From: Amycolatopsis sp. 195334CR
Lineage (GTDB): Bacteria; Actinomycetota; Actinomycetes; Mycobacteriales; Pseudonocardiaceae
DNA: 64,000 bases
Assembly (NCBI RefSeq): GCF_017309385.1
Contig: NZ_JAFJMJ010000003.1
Coordinates: forward strand, 806,001-870,000
Direction of reading: 5' to 3'
Shown here: in pieces, positions 42,974-50,811 of the stretch
Position numbering within the stretch: the first letter of the stretch is position 1
How the letters are laid out: every line of letters begins with the position of its first letter
Translations under genes and position numbers: made by a program
The notes under the pieces: model-generated
Seen by the model: only the letters and a program-made list of their open reading frames with translations
Database searches by the model: none
Told to the model about the DNA's origin: nothing

Positions 42974-44022
42974 CCCTGCACGCCGATTTCCGGGTCGATC
43001 GGGACGGTGGGTTCCGCCTCGATCTGCGGTTGGCTGTCGCACCTGGCGAAGTGGTCGCCCTGCTCGGACCCAACGGCGCGGGCAAGACCACGGCGTTGCG
43101 GGCGTTCGCCGGACTGTTGCCGATCAGCGAGGGATCGCTGCGTTTGGACGATCGTGCCTGGGATGAACCTCCCCGGGAGTTCGTCCTGGCCGAGCACCGG
43201 CCGATCGGCGTCGTTTTCCAGGACTACCTGCTGTTCAACCACCTGTCCGCGCTGGAGAACGTCGCGTTCGGGCTTCGCGCGCGCGGCACCGACCGCGCGA
43301 AGGCACGACGCCTCGCAGCCGAATGGCTCGACAAGGTCGGCCTCGACGCGCACCACAACGTCCGGCCGAGGTCGCTGTCGGGCGGGCAGGCTCAGCGGGT
43401 CGCGCTCGCGCGGGCGCTGGTCACCGATCCCGAGCTGCTGCTGCTGGACGAACCACTCGCCGCGCTCGATGCCGGTACGCGGCTCCACATCCGCGCCGAA
43501 CTGGGCCGCCACCTCGCGGACTACCCGGGACGTACCCTGCTCGTCACCCACGACCCCCTCGACGCGATGGTGCTGGCCGACCGGCTGGTGATCATCGAGA
43601 ACGGCCGGGTGGTGCAGGAAGGCGCGCCTGCCGACGTGGCGCGGCGGCCGCGCACCGACTACATCGCCCAGCTGGTCGGGCTGAACCTGCACCGGGGTAA
43701 GGCCGCCGGCACCACCGTCGCACTCGATGCCGGTGGTGAACTCACCGTCGCCGAACCCGCCGACGGCGCCGTGCACGTGGCCTTCTCCCCCTCCGCCATC
43801 AGCCTGCACCTCGACCGGCCGACCGGCAGTCCCCGCAACACCTGGCCGGTCACCGTGCTGGGCCTGGAACAGCACGCGCACACGATCCGCGTCCACCTCG
43901 ACGGGGAACCCGCCGTGCACGCCGACATCACCCCCGCGGTGGTCGCCGAGCTGCGGATCGTGCCGGGTGCCAGGCTGTGGGCAGCGTTGAAGGCCACGGA
44001 AATCCAGACCTACTCGGCGTGA
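42970..44022 (+). CDS. modC: Molybdate ABC transporter ATP-binding protein ModC
   Basis: The 350-residue ATPase has Walker A GPNGAGKTTAL, Q-loop VFQDYLLF, signature LSGGQAQRVALARAL and Walker B LLLLDEPLAALDAGT. A C-terminal regulatory Mop/TOBE-like domain (residues about 240-350) distinguishes ModC from other ATPases. GTG 42970 overlaps the modB stop. It energises molybdate uptake for molybdenum-cofactor enzymes, none of which lie in this window. Confidence 0.95.
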   Translation: MTLHADFRVDRDGGFRLDLRLAVAPGEVVALLGPNGAGKTTALRAFAGLLPISEGSLRLDDRAWDEPPREFVLAEHRPIGVVFQDYLLFNHLSALENVAFGLRARGTDRAKARRLAAEWLDKVGLDAHHNVRPRSLSGGQAQRVALARALVTDPELLLLDEPLAALDAGTRLHIRAELGRHLADYPGRTLLVTHDPLDAMVLADRLVIIENGRVVQEGAPADVARRPRTDYIAQLVGLNLHRGKAAGTTVALDAGGELTVAEPADGAVHVAFSPSAISLHLDRPTGSPRNTWPVTVLGLEQHAHTIRVHLDGEPAVHADITPAVVAELRIVPGARLWAALKATEIQTYSA

Positions 44023-44093
44023 CGTGGGGTTCAGCGACTGGGCATCGGACGGTGACGAGTCGACAGCTTCGCCGGCCGCGAGTTCTTTGCCCC

Positions 44094-45710
44094 CTACAGC
44101 TTGGGCAGGCGTTGCTCGACCCCGAGCAGCGCGGCGAACGGATCGCCGACGTCCTTCAGGCGGTCGAACAAGGTGCGCACGGTCCAGCGGTCCGGGGTCA
44201 GGTCCGGGTCGTCCAGTTCGTCCCATTCGATCGGCACCGACACCGGGGCGCCCGGCTTCGGCCGGATGCTGTACGGCGCGACCAGGGTTTTGTTGATCAC
44301 GTTCTGCGTGTAGTCCAGGCGCGCCAGGCCCTTGCGCTTGTCCTTGGTCCACTTCCAGCTGACCAGGTCGGGCACGGTCCGGCCGATCGTCTTCGACACG
44401 GTTTCGGTCCAGGCGCGGGTCTCGGCGAAGGTGTAGCGCGGTTCGACCGGCACCCACACCTGGATGCCGCGCTGCCCGGTGATCTTCGCGCGACCTTCGA
44501 GCCCCAGGTGCGACAACGCGGTGCGATGCAGGCGGGCGAGCACCAGCAGGTCGTCGAACGAGGTCTCCGGGCCCGGGTCGATGTCGAACAAGGCCCAGGT
44601 CGGGTGTTCGACATCCGGGATCCGCGACGTCCACGCGTGCAGCTCGATCGCGCCGTAGTTCGCGAGCCAGGCCATCGCGGGCAAGCTGTCCGGCACCAGG
44701 TAGTACTCCACGTCACCGGCCTCGGCCTGTTCGTGGTGCCAGCGCTTGAGCCACTTCGGCGCGTGGCCGGGTACTTCCTTGTGCCAGAACCCCGGTTTTT
44801 CGACGCCGTTCGGGAAGCGGTGCGTGTTCAGCGGACGACCGGCCAGGTACGGCAGCATCGTCGGCGCGATCAACGTGTAGTAGCGGATGAGGTCGCGTTT
44901 GGTCAGTGGCTCCTCGCCGTCGCGACCCGGCACCAGGACCTTGTCCAGATTGGTCAGGTTGAGGGACCGGCCGGCTAGTTCCCAGGTTCCTTTCGCGCCC
45001 AGTTCCTCGAGTGCGGCCATCTCGTCCTCGGTGGGCGGCTCCCATTGCGCGGTGCCCATCCGCACTTCAGCCTCAGCGGCCGGCAGGTCGCTGCGCCACA
45101 ACGCATCGGGCTTGGCCGCGACCTCGTCGTTCGTGCGGCCGGTTTTCACCGACTTCGGGTGGTCTTCGGCGTCCCAACCCGGCTGCGCGTACTCATCCTG
45201 CTTGTGCAGCATGAACCACTGGTCCTTCTCGGACTCCGCGCGACGCGGGCGGATCAGCACGAAGAGGCCGTGCAGTTTTTCGCCGTAGAGGTTGAAGTGG
45301 AGGTTGCCGTTCTCGATGGCCTGCAGCGGGTCGTCGGTGTCGACCGGCTCCCAGGTGCCACGGTCCCAGACGATCACGTCGCCGCCGCCGTACTCGCCCG
45401 CCGGGATCACGCCCTCGAAATCGGCGTACTCGATCGGGTGATCCTCGACGTGCACGGCCATGCGGCGCGCCTTGGGGTCGAGCGTCGGCCCCTTGGGCAC
45501 CGCCCAGCTGACCAGCACCCCGTCGATCTCCAGCCGGACGTCGTAGTGGCGGCGGCGGGCGCGGTGCCGCTGCACCACGAAGCGGTTGCCGTCCGGTTCG
45601 ACCTTGCCGTCACCGGCGGGTTCGGCGGTGCGCGTGAAGTCGCGCATCGACTGGTACTTGGCCAGCCGATCGTTCTTCGCGCGCTTGTTCACACCTATCG
45701 ATATACCCAT
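44094..45710 (-). CDS. LigD-like 3'-phosphoesterase and polymerase fusion without ligase domain
   Basis: The 538-residue protein has a LigD phosphoesterase domain (about residues 40-190). H49, H55, D57 and H91 have exactly the spacing of the catalytic H42/H48/D50/H84 of the Pseudomonas enzyme. A LigD polymerase/primase domain (about 240-530) follows, with D377 and D379 in FDIDP. The ATP-dependent ligase domain found in full-length LigD is absent. Such proteins process DNA ends for non-homologous end joining together with Ku and a separate ligase, neither of which is encoded here. The phosphoesterase-before-polymerase order differs from mycobacterial LigD, which runs polymerase-phosphoesterase-ligase. 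Confidence 0.92.
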   Translation of the reverse strand: MGISIGVNKRAKNDRLAKYQSMRDFTRTAEPAGDGKVEPDGNRFVVQRHRARRRHYDVRLEIDGVLVSWAVPKGPTLDPKARRMAVHVEDHPIEYADFEGVIPAGEYGGGDVIVWDRGTWEPVDTDDPLQAIENGNLHFNLYGEKLHGLFVLIRPRRAESEKDQWFMLHKQDEYAQPGWDAEDHPKSVKTGRTNDEVAAKPDALWRSDLPAAEAEVRMGTAQWEPPTEDEMAALEELGAKGTWELAGRSLNLTNLDKVLVPGRDGEEPLTKRDLIRYYTLIAPTMLPYLAGRPLNTHRFPNGVEKPGFWHKEVPGHAPKWLKRWHHEQAEAGDVEYYLVPDSLPAMAWLANYGAIELHAWTSRIPDVEHPTWALFDIDPGPETSFDDLLVLARLHRTALSHLGLEGRAKITGQRGIQVWVPVEPRYTFAETRAWTETVSKTIGRTVPDLVSWKWTKDKRKGLARLDYTQNVINKTLVAPYSIRPKPGAPVSVPIEWDELDDPDLTPDRWTVRTLFDRLKDVGDPFAALLGVEQRLPKL

Positions 45711-45787
45711 CCGACGTCCGCGAGAAAAGCCCCGTTGTCACATCCACCGCCTGGTGAGCGTCAGTGCGATGACGAAGGGACGCGAAA

Positions 45788-46240
45788 GTGGACGATGGCA
45801 CGACCCCGGCGGCGGCGTTCGAAATGCACCACGCTCACCTGCGAGCGGTCGCCCACCGTCTGCTCGGCTCGCCGGGCGAAGCGGACGCCGCGATGCGAGA
45901 AGCGCGAGCGCGACTGGAACGCGCGGGAGTCGGCGATCCCGAGCACCTCGGCAACTGGCTGACCGCGGTGGTTGCGCGGGTGTGTATCGACCTGCTGCGC
46001 GGGCACAAGTCCGACGTCGAACAAACGCACGAGGCCCTGCTCGCCGATTCCATCGGGCTTGCGCTGGTGGTCGCACTGGACGAGCTGACCTCGGCCGAGC
46101 GGCTGGCATTCGTGCTGCGCGACCTGTTCGCGATGCCGTACGACGAGATCGCGCCGATCGTGGACCGCTCCCCCGCCGTCACGCGCCACCTCACCGAGCG
46201 CGCCCGAAGCCTCGTGCGGGGTGCGGCGCTCGATTTTTGA
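45788..46240 (+). CDS. Truncated and degenerate ECF sigma factor-like protein
   Basis: The 150-residue protein resembles SigJ/ECF41 sigma factors in regions 2 (FEMHHAHLRAVAHRLLGSPGEADAAMREARARL) and 4 (LALVVALDELTSAERLAFVLRDLFAMPYDEIAPIVDRSPAVTRHLTERAR, read in parts). The region 2.2 core-binding pattern DAEDAVQE is replaced by GEADAAMRE. The SnoaL-like C-terminal domain that usually follows is missing. It may therefore be a weak or non-canonical sigma factor, an RNA-polymerase or DNA-binding decoy, or a decaying gene. GTG 45788 follows AAGGGA. A TetR operator-promoter begins right after its stop. Confidence 0.75.
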   Translation: MDDGTTPAAAFEMHHAHLRAVAHRLLGSPGEADAAMREARARLERAGVGDPEHLGNWLTAVVARVCIDLLRGHKSDVEQTHEALLADSIGLALVVALDELTSAERLAFVLRDLFAMPYDEIAPIVDRSPAVTRHLTERARSLVRGAALDF

Positions 46241-46246
46241 ACGCCT

Positions 46247-46281
46247 ACGTCGTTCAGATGTTAGCGTCATCTGAACGACGT
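46247..46281. promoter_or_regulatory. Perfect 14-bp inverted repeat, TetR operator
   Basis: ACGTCGTTCAGATG and CATCTGAACGACGT are exact reverse complements separated by TTAGCGT. TAGCGT within the spacer may be the -10 of the downstream TetR gene, so the dyad overlaps the promoter. This strongly suggests autorepression by the TetR protein starting at 46296. Confidence 0.75.
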
Positions 46282-46295
46282 CGGAGAGGAGCACG

Positions 46296-47378
46296 ATGGT
46301 CCGGCTCAGCAGGGCGGAGCTGCAGGAGCACAACCGGGCAAAGGTGCTCAGGGCCGCGCGCGAGGAGTTCGCCGAGCGCGGTTTCCGCGAGGCGAAGGTC
46401 GACGCGATCGCCGAACGTGCCGAGCTGACCCGTGGCGCGGTCTACTCGAACTTCCCTGGCAAGCGCGCGTTGTACTTCGCCGTGCTGGCGGAACTGGCCG
46501 AACAGGCGGACGCTCCCCCGCACGCCAAGCCCGGACGGGATTTGCGCGAAGCGCTCGGTGCGCTCGCACGCACATGGGTGACCCGGTTGCCCATCGCGGA
46601 TGTCGGTGCGCCGAAGACGGCCAGGCTCGGCGTGGACCTCGTGTCCGAAGTCGGCTCCGACGAGCAGCTTCGGCGGCCGTTCGCGCAGTTGATGAAGCTC
46701 GACGGGTTGCTGCTGGGTCTGGCGATGGAGCGGTTGCAGCCGCCGGAGCGGCCACCGGGCGCACCGCCGCGCCGACTGGTCCGGGTCGCCGAGTCGGTTC
46801 TGACGACGCTGCACGGCGCGAGCCGGCTGGCGGCAGCCGCGCCGGGCTTCGTCGAACCGTTCGACGTGGTCAGCGCCTGTGAACAGCTCGCGGATCTCGA
46901 CCTCAACGACTGGTGGGCGGCGCCGTCGACGCCGTCGACGAGTCGCGAGATGAGCGAGCCGTGGGCGCCTCAGGAGGTGGTCGACCTGGTGCGCGGTGAG
47001 GCCGTGTCCCTCGACGATGGCGTCGTGATGGTTGTCGGGCTGCATCGGTTGGCGGCGGTGGAGCACGCCGTTCGTTCAAGCGACGGGGTGACCGCGGTGC
47101 TGGTCACGAGCTCGCCGGACGAACTGATGCCACTGGCCCGGTTGACCATCGCCGAGCTCGCGAGCTGTGTGCGTTCCGCTTTCCCGGCGGCGACCTGGCC
47201 TCCCCTGCGGGTCGTCTGCGACGCACCGGGAACTCTCGCCGCGGCGGCGGGCGTGCACACGATCGACGACGAGACGGAGGCTGCGGTCCGTATCGAGGGC
47301 GGGCGGATCGTCGCCCGCGCCGACGGCTCCGGGGCCGGTCACGCCGTCGCGAGCACACTCGGCAAGGTTGCAAACTGA
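46296..47378 (+). CDS. TetR family regulator with large C-terminal extension
   Basis: The 360-residue protein is much longer than the usual 190-220. Residues about 10-60 form a TetR HTH (VLRAAREEFAERGFREAKVDAIAERAELTRGAVYSNFPGKRALY, read in parts) and a helical ligand domain follows to about 210. The extra 150 residues (DDGVVMVVGLHRLAAVEHAV, TAVLVTSSPDELMPLARLTIAELASCVRSAFP, and ending in an ATLGKVAN-like helix) resemble an alpha/beta sensor domain I cannot name. GGAGAGGAG precedes ATG 46296. The perfect dyad upstream indicates autoregulation. The stop codon lies inside a KstR-like site for the next gene. Confidence 0.88.
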   Translation: MVRLSRAELQEHNRAKVLRAAREEFAERGFREAKVDAIAERAELTRGAVYSNFPGKRALYFAVLAELAEQADAPPHAKPGRDLREALGALARTWVTRLPIADVGAPKTARLGVDLVSEVGSDEQLRRPFAQLMKLDGLLLGLAMERLQPPERPPGAPPRRLVRVAESVLTTLHGASRLAAAAPGFVEPFDVVSACEQLADLDLNDWWAAPSTPSTSREMSEPWAPQEVVDLVRGEAVSLDDGVVMVVGLHRLAAVEHAVRSSDGVTAVLVTSSPDELMPLARLTIAELASCVRSAFPAATWPPLRVVCDAPGTLAAAAGVHTIDDETEAAVRIEGGRIVARADGSGAGHAVASTLGKVAN

Positions 47379-47394
47379 AACACGTTCTAATAAT
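47376..47394 (+). promoter_or_regulatory. KstR-consensus-like operator overlapping a leaderless promoter
   Basis: TGAAACACGTTCTA at 47376-47389 fits TnnAACnnGTTnnA at every fixed position. TAATAAT at 47388-47394 is a good -10 element 9 nt before the GTG at 47404, so the next gene is probably transcribed without a leader. The operator overlaps the -10. The site also contains the stop codon of the upstream TetR gene. Confidence 0.6.
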
Positions 47395-47403
47395 GTCCGC
47401 CGG

Positions 47404-48249
47404 GTGAGACACGGGATCGTGCTGTTCACCAGCGACCGGGGCATCGCGCCCGCCGCCGCGGCCAAGGCCGCCGAGGCAGCGGGTTTCGACACGTTCTACG
47501 TACCCGAGCACACCCACATCCCGGTCAAGCGGGAAGCACCGCATCCGGGCACCGGCGGCGCGGCACTGCCGGACGACCGGTACCTGCGCACGCTCGATCC
47601 GTGGGTGGCGCTGGCGACCGCCGCTTCGGTGACCACCCGCATCCGGCTCGCGACCGCGGTGGCGCTGCCCGTGGAGAGCGATCCGATCACGCTCGCGAAG
47701 ACGATCGCCAGCCTGGACCACCTGTCCGGCGGACGGGTCACGCTCGGCGCCGGGTTCGGCTGGAACGTCGACGAACTCGCCGACCACGGGGTGCCGGGGG
47801 CGAAACGGCGGACGGTGCTGCGGGAGTACCTCGAAGCGATGCGCGCGCTGTGGACCGATGACGAAGCCAGTTACGCCGGGGAGTACGTCTCGTTCGGTGC
47901 GAGCTGGGCGTGGCCGAAACCGATCCAGTCGCACATCCCGGTGCTGGTAGGCGCCGGGGGCAACGAGCGGACGTTCCGCTGGATCGCGAAATCGGCCGAC
48001 GGCTGGCTGACCACACCCGGCGACGTCGAAATCGACGACCAGGTGGCGTTGTTGCGGCAGATCTGGCGCGAGGCCGGTCGGGCCGGCGAACCGGAGGTCG
48101 CCGCGTTGAGCGGCAAGCCCGATCCCGAGCGGATCGCGCACCTCGCCTCGATCGGCGTCACCGAACTGATCTTCGGACTGCCGGACCGTGAACCCGACGA
48201 GGTCACCGCCTGGCTCGGCCGGTTGGCCGGCAAGCTCGGCATCGGCTGA
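47404..48249 (+). CDS. LLM class F420-dependent oxidoreductase (TIGR03619-like)
   Basis: This 281-residue luciferase-like TIM-barrel protein shows EHTHIPVKREAPHPG near residue 36, TTRIRLATAVALPVESDPITLAKTIASLDHLSGGRVTLGAGFGWNVDELADHG (in parts) near 80-130, and SWAWPKPIQSHIPVLVGAGGNE near residue 170. These are typical of the TIGR03619 subfamily, which uses F420. A KstR-like operator before it suggests, but does not prove, a place in sterol or steroid-type catabolism. GTG 47404 has no ribosome binding site. Confidence 0.9.
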   Translation: MRHGIVLFTSDRGIAPAAAAKAAEAAGFDTFYVPEHTHIPVKREAPHPGTGGAALPDDRYLRTLDPWVALATAASVTTRIRLATAVALPVESDPITLAKTIASLDHLSGGRVTLGAGFGWNVDELADHGVPGAKRRTVLREYLEAMRALWTDDEASYAGEYVSFGASWAWPKPIQSHIPVLVGAGGNERTFRWIAKSADGWLTTPGDVEIDDQVALLRQIWREAGRAGEPEVAALSGKPDPERIAHLASIGVTELIFGLPDREPDEVTAWLGRLAGKLGIG

Positions 48250-48271
48250 AAGTCCCGGTAGAACTGGAGTT

Positions 48272-48646
48272 ATGGCCGAACTCCTGGCACTTCTCGGGCG
48301 CGGGCTACTGGTGGTCATCGGACACCTGGCGCCCCTCGTCGATTGGTTCGACGTGCGCGAGCGACGCCGCCGGCGCACCCGCGCGGAGACCCTCGCCCGC
48401 GGCGAACGCACCGAAATTCCGTGCGTGCTCAAGGACGCCGAGCTGACCGGGGGCGCGGAGCAGGAGGGTTACCTGGCCGTCGGCGGTGGTTCGCCGGTGA
48501 CCTGGCGCGGTCAGGAATTCGCCCCGGGAACGCTGACCATGCAGGCCGTCGACCGACAGGCGGTCACCTTTCACTCCGCGGACCGGCGGACCGAACTGCG
48601 TGTGCACCCGGACGAGGCCGGGCCGATCCTGCGCGCGCTCGAATAA
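48272..48646 (+). CDS. Hypothetical membrane-anchored protein, 124 residues
   Basis: The protein begins with one hydrophobic segment (LLALLGRGLLVVIGHLAPLVDWF) followed by a very basic stretch RERRRRRTR. A beta-rich domain then runs from about residue 45 to 124 (EIPCVLKD, VTWRGQEFAPGTLTMQAVD, AVTFHSADRRTELRVHPDEAG). The layout recalls small DUF2550-type anchored proteins, but I do not recognise it with confidence. It starts 22 nt after the LLM gene and may share its transcript. Confidence 0.7.
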   Translation: MAELLALLGRGLLVVIGHLAPLVDWFDVRERRRRRTRAETLARGERTEIPCVLKDAELTGGAEQEGYLAVGGGSPVTWRGQEFAPGTLTMQAVDRQAVTFHSADRRTELRVHPDEAGPILRALE

Positions 48647-48702
48647 CCGACGGCACCCCTGGGTACTCGATCTTCACGAACCATCGACGAATGGAGGCCG
48701 AG

Positions 48703-49038
48703 ATGCCGTCCTTCGACGACGAATTGTGGAACGAGTTCCACCGCGTGGTGAACATGACCTCCCGCGAGTTGGACGATTGGCTGCGCACGGACGACGCCGG
48801 GCCCGAAGGTGAGGCGCTGCCGGACCAGGCGGGACGCGCGCTGGGCAGGCAGGTGCTCGCGGTCCTGCGCAAGCGGCGCGTCGATCTCGACAACGACGAT
48901 GAGCGCGTGATGCGCAAGGTCGTCGATCGGGTGCACGCGGAGCGCCGCGATGACCTGGAGCCCACGCCGGGTCAGGCCGCTTGGCGGCACAAGCTGATGT
49001 CCATCGGGCACGACCCGCTCAAGCCGGCGCGCACCTGA
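48703..49038 (+). CDS. DUF3140 family protein
   Basis: The 111-residue protein matches DUF3140: DDWLRTDDAGPEGEALPDQAGRALGRQVLAVLRKRR, DDERVMRKVVDRVHAERRDD and the C-terminal WRHKLMSIGHDPLK. Function is unknown; the helical, charged sequence suggests a DNA- or protein-binding role. ATG 48703 is preferred over ATG 48691 because GGAGG lies 5 nt upstream. It converges on the PLP enzyme 12 nt away. Confidence 0.85.
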   Translation: MPSFDDELWNEFHRVVNMTSRELDDWLRTDDAGPEGEALPDQAGRALGRQVLAVLRKRRVDLDNDDERVMRKVVDRVHAERRDDLEPTPGQAAWRHKLMSIGHDPLKPART

Positions 49039-49050
49039 AGCGGGCTTGGG

Positions 49051-50106
49051 CTACCAGCCGCGGATCCGTTGCCATAGTTCACCATCGGACAGGTGGTACT
49101 GGTCGTGCTGGGCGGCGGTGGCGCACGCGTGGATCGGCAGGATGCGAACCTGGGTGCCGATCGGCAGGTCGGGGAGTGGTTCTGGGCTGCCCGGCCGGAG
49201 CGCGAGAATGCCGTGTTCCTGGCTGGCGTCGGTCATCAGCACGTCGGGGTACAGCTTGCCGTCGAAATTCGCGACGAGGCCGTAGCGCTGGTCGACGCGC
49301 TGCCGTTCGGTGCCGCGATCGCGTGAGGTCGCCATCCAGCCGCCGTCGGTCAGGATCCAGCCCTTGTCGCGGCGGTGGCCGATCACCGTGGTGACCACGC
49401 TGAGAGCGAGGTCGTCGATCTGGCAGACGCCGATTCCGGCCATCACCAGGTCGAAGAAGACGAAGTTTCCCGCGCGGACCTCGGTCACGCCGGTGAGGTC
49501 CTCGGCGAAGTGCGCGGTCGGCGTCGAGCCGACGCTCACCACCGGGACCTCGTGCCCGGCGTCGCACAATTCGACGGCGACCGCGACGGCGGCCAGGCGT
49601 TCCTGCTCGGCGGCGGCAGCGAGCGCGGCCGGGCTGTCAGCGAAGTAGGACTCGCCGGCGTGAGTGAGTACGCCCCGCAGGTCGGCGCCGAGTGCGCGGG
49701 CGATCTCCAGCGCGGCCGGGTCGCCGGGGACGATGCCACCGCGGTGGCCGTCGCAGTCGACCTCGATCAGGGCGGGGATGCCGGGCACGACCTGGTCCAC
49801 GCTGTCGACCAAAACGACGAGGTCAACGCCGCGTTCGCGCAGCGCGCGCACGCGGTCGAGCTTGTCGGGCGAAAAACCGACGGCGTAGAGGATGTCGGTG
49901 AAGCCCGCGTCGGCGAAGGCCTCGGCTTCGGCGAGGGTGGAGACGGTGATCGGGCCCGTGCCGCCGTCGAAGAGCAGGCGCGCGACCTCGACCGACTTCG
50001 CGGTTTTCACGTGCGGGCGCAGCGTGGTGTCGCCGAGGCGGTGGCGCAGCCGGCGGATGTTGGCTTCGAGCTTGGCTCGGTCGAGCGCGAGGTACGGGGT
50101 GCCCAT
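49051..50106 (-). CDS. Alanine-racemase-fold PLP enzyme, D-threonine aldolase/D-serine dehydratase-like
   Basis: The 351-residue fold-type III PLP enzyme has the Schiff-base lysine in LRPHVKTAKSVEVARLL (near residue 34), a phosphate-binding region in VSVGSTPTAHF, and C-terminal metal ligands in LPIHACATAAQHD. This metal site is typical of D-threonine aldolases and eukaryotic-type D-serine dehydratases. It would cleave or deaminate a D-amino acid. ATG 50106 is used rather than an in-frame TTG at 50124. A perfect dyad lies just upstream, so the gene is probably separately regulated from the nucleotidyltransferase gene before it. Confidence 0.88.
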   Translation of the reverse strand: MGTPYLALDRAKLEANIRRLRHRLGDTTLRPHVKTAKSVEVARLLFDGGTGPITVSTLAEAEAFADAGFTDILYAVGFSPDKLDRVRALRERGVDLVVLVDSVDQVVPGIPALIEVDCDGHRGGIVPGDPAALEIARALGADLRGVLTHAGESYFADSPAALAAAAEQERLAAVAVAVELCDAGHEVPVVSVGSTPTAHFAEDLTGVTEVRAGNFVFFDLVMAGIGVCQIDDLALSVVTTVIGHRRDKGWILTDGGWMATSRDRGTERQRVDQRYGLVANFDGKLYPDVLMTDASQEHGILALRPGSPEPLPDLPIGTQVRILPIHACATAAQHDQYHLSDGELWQRIRGW

Positions 50107-50117
50107 GCCAGCGAGTA

Positions 50118-50132
50118 TAGACAAACTGTCTA
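50118..50132. promoter_or_regulatory. Perfect dyad upstream of the PLP enzyme gene
   Basis: TAGACA-AAC-TGTCTA is a perfect 6-bp inverted repeat with an AAC spacer, 12 nt before the PLP enzyme start. A third half-site, TAGACAG, follows at 50138-50144. It overlaps the stop codon of the upstream gene and is a candidate operator. No regulator gene is adjacent. Confidence 0.5.
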
Positions 50133-50726
50133 GGCCTTAGACAGTCGGTCAAGCCAAGGGTGGTCGTCGGCGATCGCGTGGACGAGCCAGCGCCGCTGCT
50201 CGCTGGTGAGCAGGGGCAGCGCGGCGTCGAAATCGACGACGTCCTTGGAGCGGACGTTCCGCGACTTGTAGTAGAGCTGGATTTCCGGCGCGAGCACCGG
50301 GAGGCCGTCCGGGGTGGGCCAGCCCAGCGAGGTGATCGGCCGACGCAACGAGGGATCCGGTCGGGCGATCCAGTCGGGGCCGTCGGAATTATCGACCATG
50401 AGCTGCAGGCGCCACGGTTCGCCGGGGCCCGGGCGGCACCAGATGTCATGGACGGCGTCCGGGAGCACTTCGCCCACTCGCCACGGCCGGAGGTGGCCCG
50501 GTGGGTCAGCCGCCCACCATTCCCAACCGGGCAGCGCTTGCTGCGCGAGGAGGTGGTCGCGGCGGAGCAGGAGCACGTCGATGTCGGCGTGTTCACGAAA
50601 TGAACGACCCACGAACAGCTCGATCGCGTAGCCGCCCGCGAGCCACCACGGTGCCGGAAAGGCCTCGAAGAGCCGGTGCACTTCGGCGGGCGTCACCGGA
50701 TTCCATGGCATTCGGGTCAAATCCAC
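50130..50726 (-). CDS. Nucleotidyltransferase-fold protein, aminoglycoside-adenylyltransferase-like
   Basis: The roughly 198-residue protein has the minimal nucleotidyltransferase pattern: WWLAGGYAIELFVGRSFREHADIDVLLLRRD, with GG and the D-x-D metal pair (D-I-D), then IWCRPG and YYKSRNVRSKDVVDFDAALPLL. This resembles ANT(2'')/LinB-like enzymes that transfer AMP to aminoglycosides or lincosamides, but many homologues have no known substrate. GTG 50726 or ATG 50711 could be the start; neither has a clear ribosome binding site. It is divergent from the amine oxidase gene. Confidence 0.82.
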   Translation of the reverse strand: MDLTRMPWNPVTPAEVHRLFEAFPAPWWLAGGYAIELFVGRSFREHADIDVLLLRRDHLLAQQALPGWEWWAADPPGHLRPWRVGEVLPDAVHDIWCRPGPGEPWRLQLMVDNSDGPDWIARPDPSLRRPITSLGWPTPDGLPVLAPEIQLYYKSRNVRSKDVVDFDAALPLLTSEQRRWLVHAIADDHPWLDRLSKA

Positions 50727-50811
50727 GCCGCCGATGATGACAGCGGTGGCGGGTGTGATCGACGGTAGATTCGACAGGCCCCGGAAGCGACCACCGACGA
50801 AGGGAACGCCG

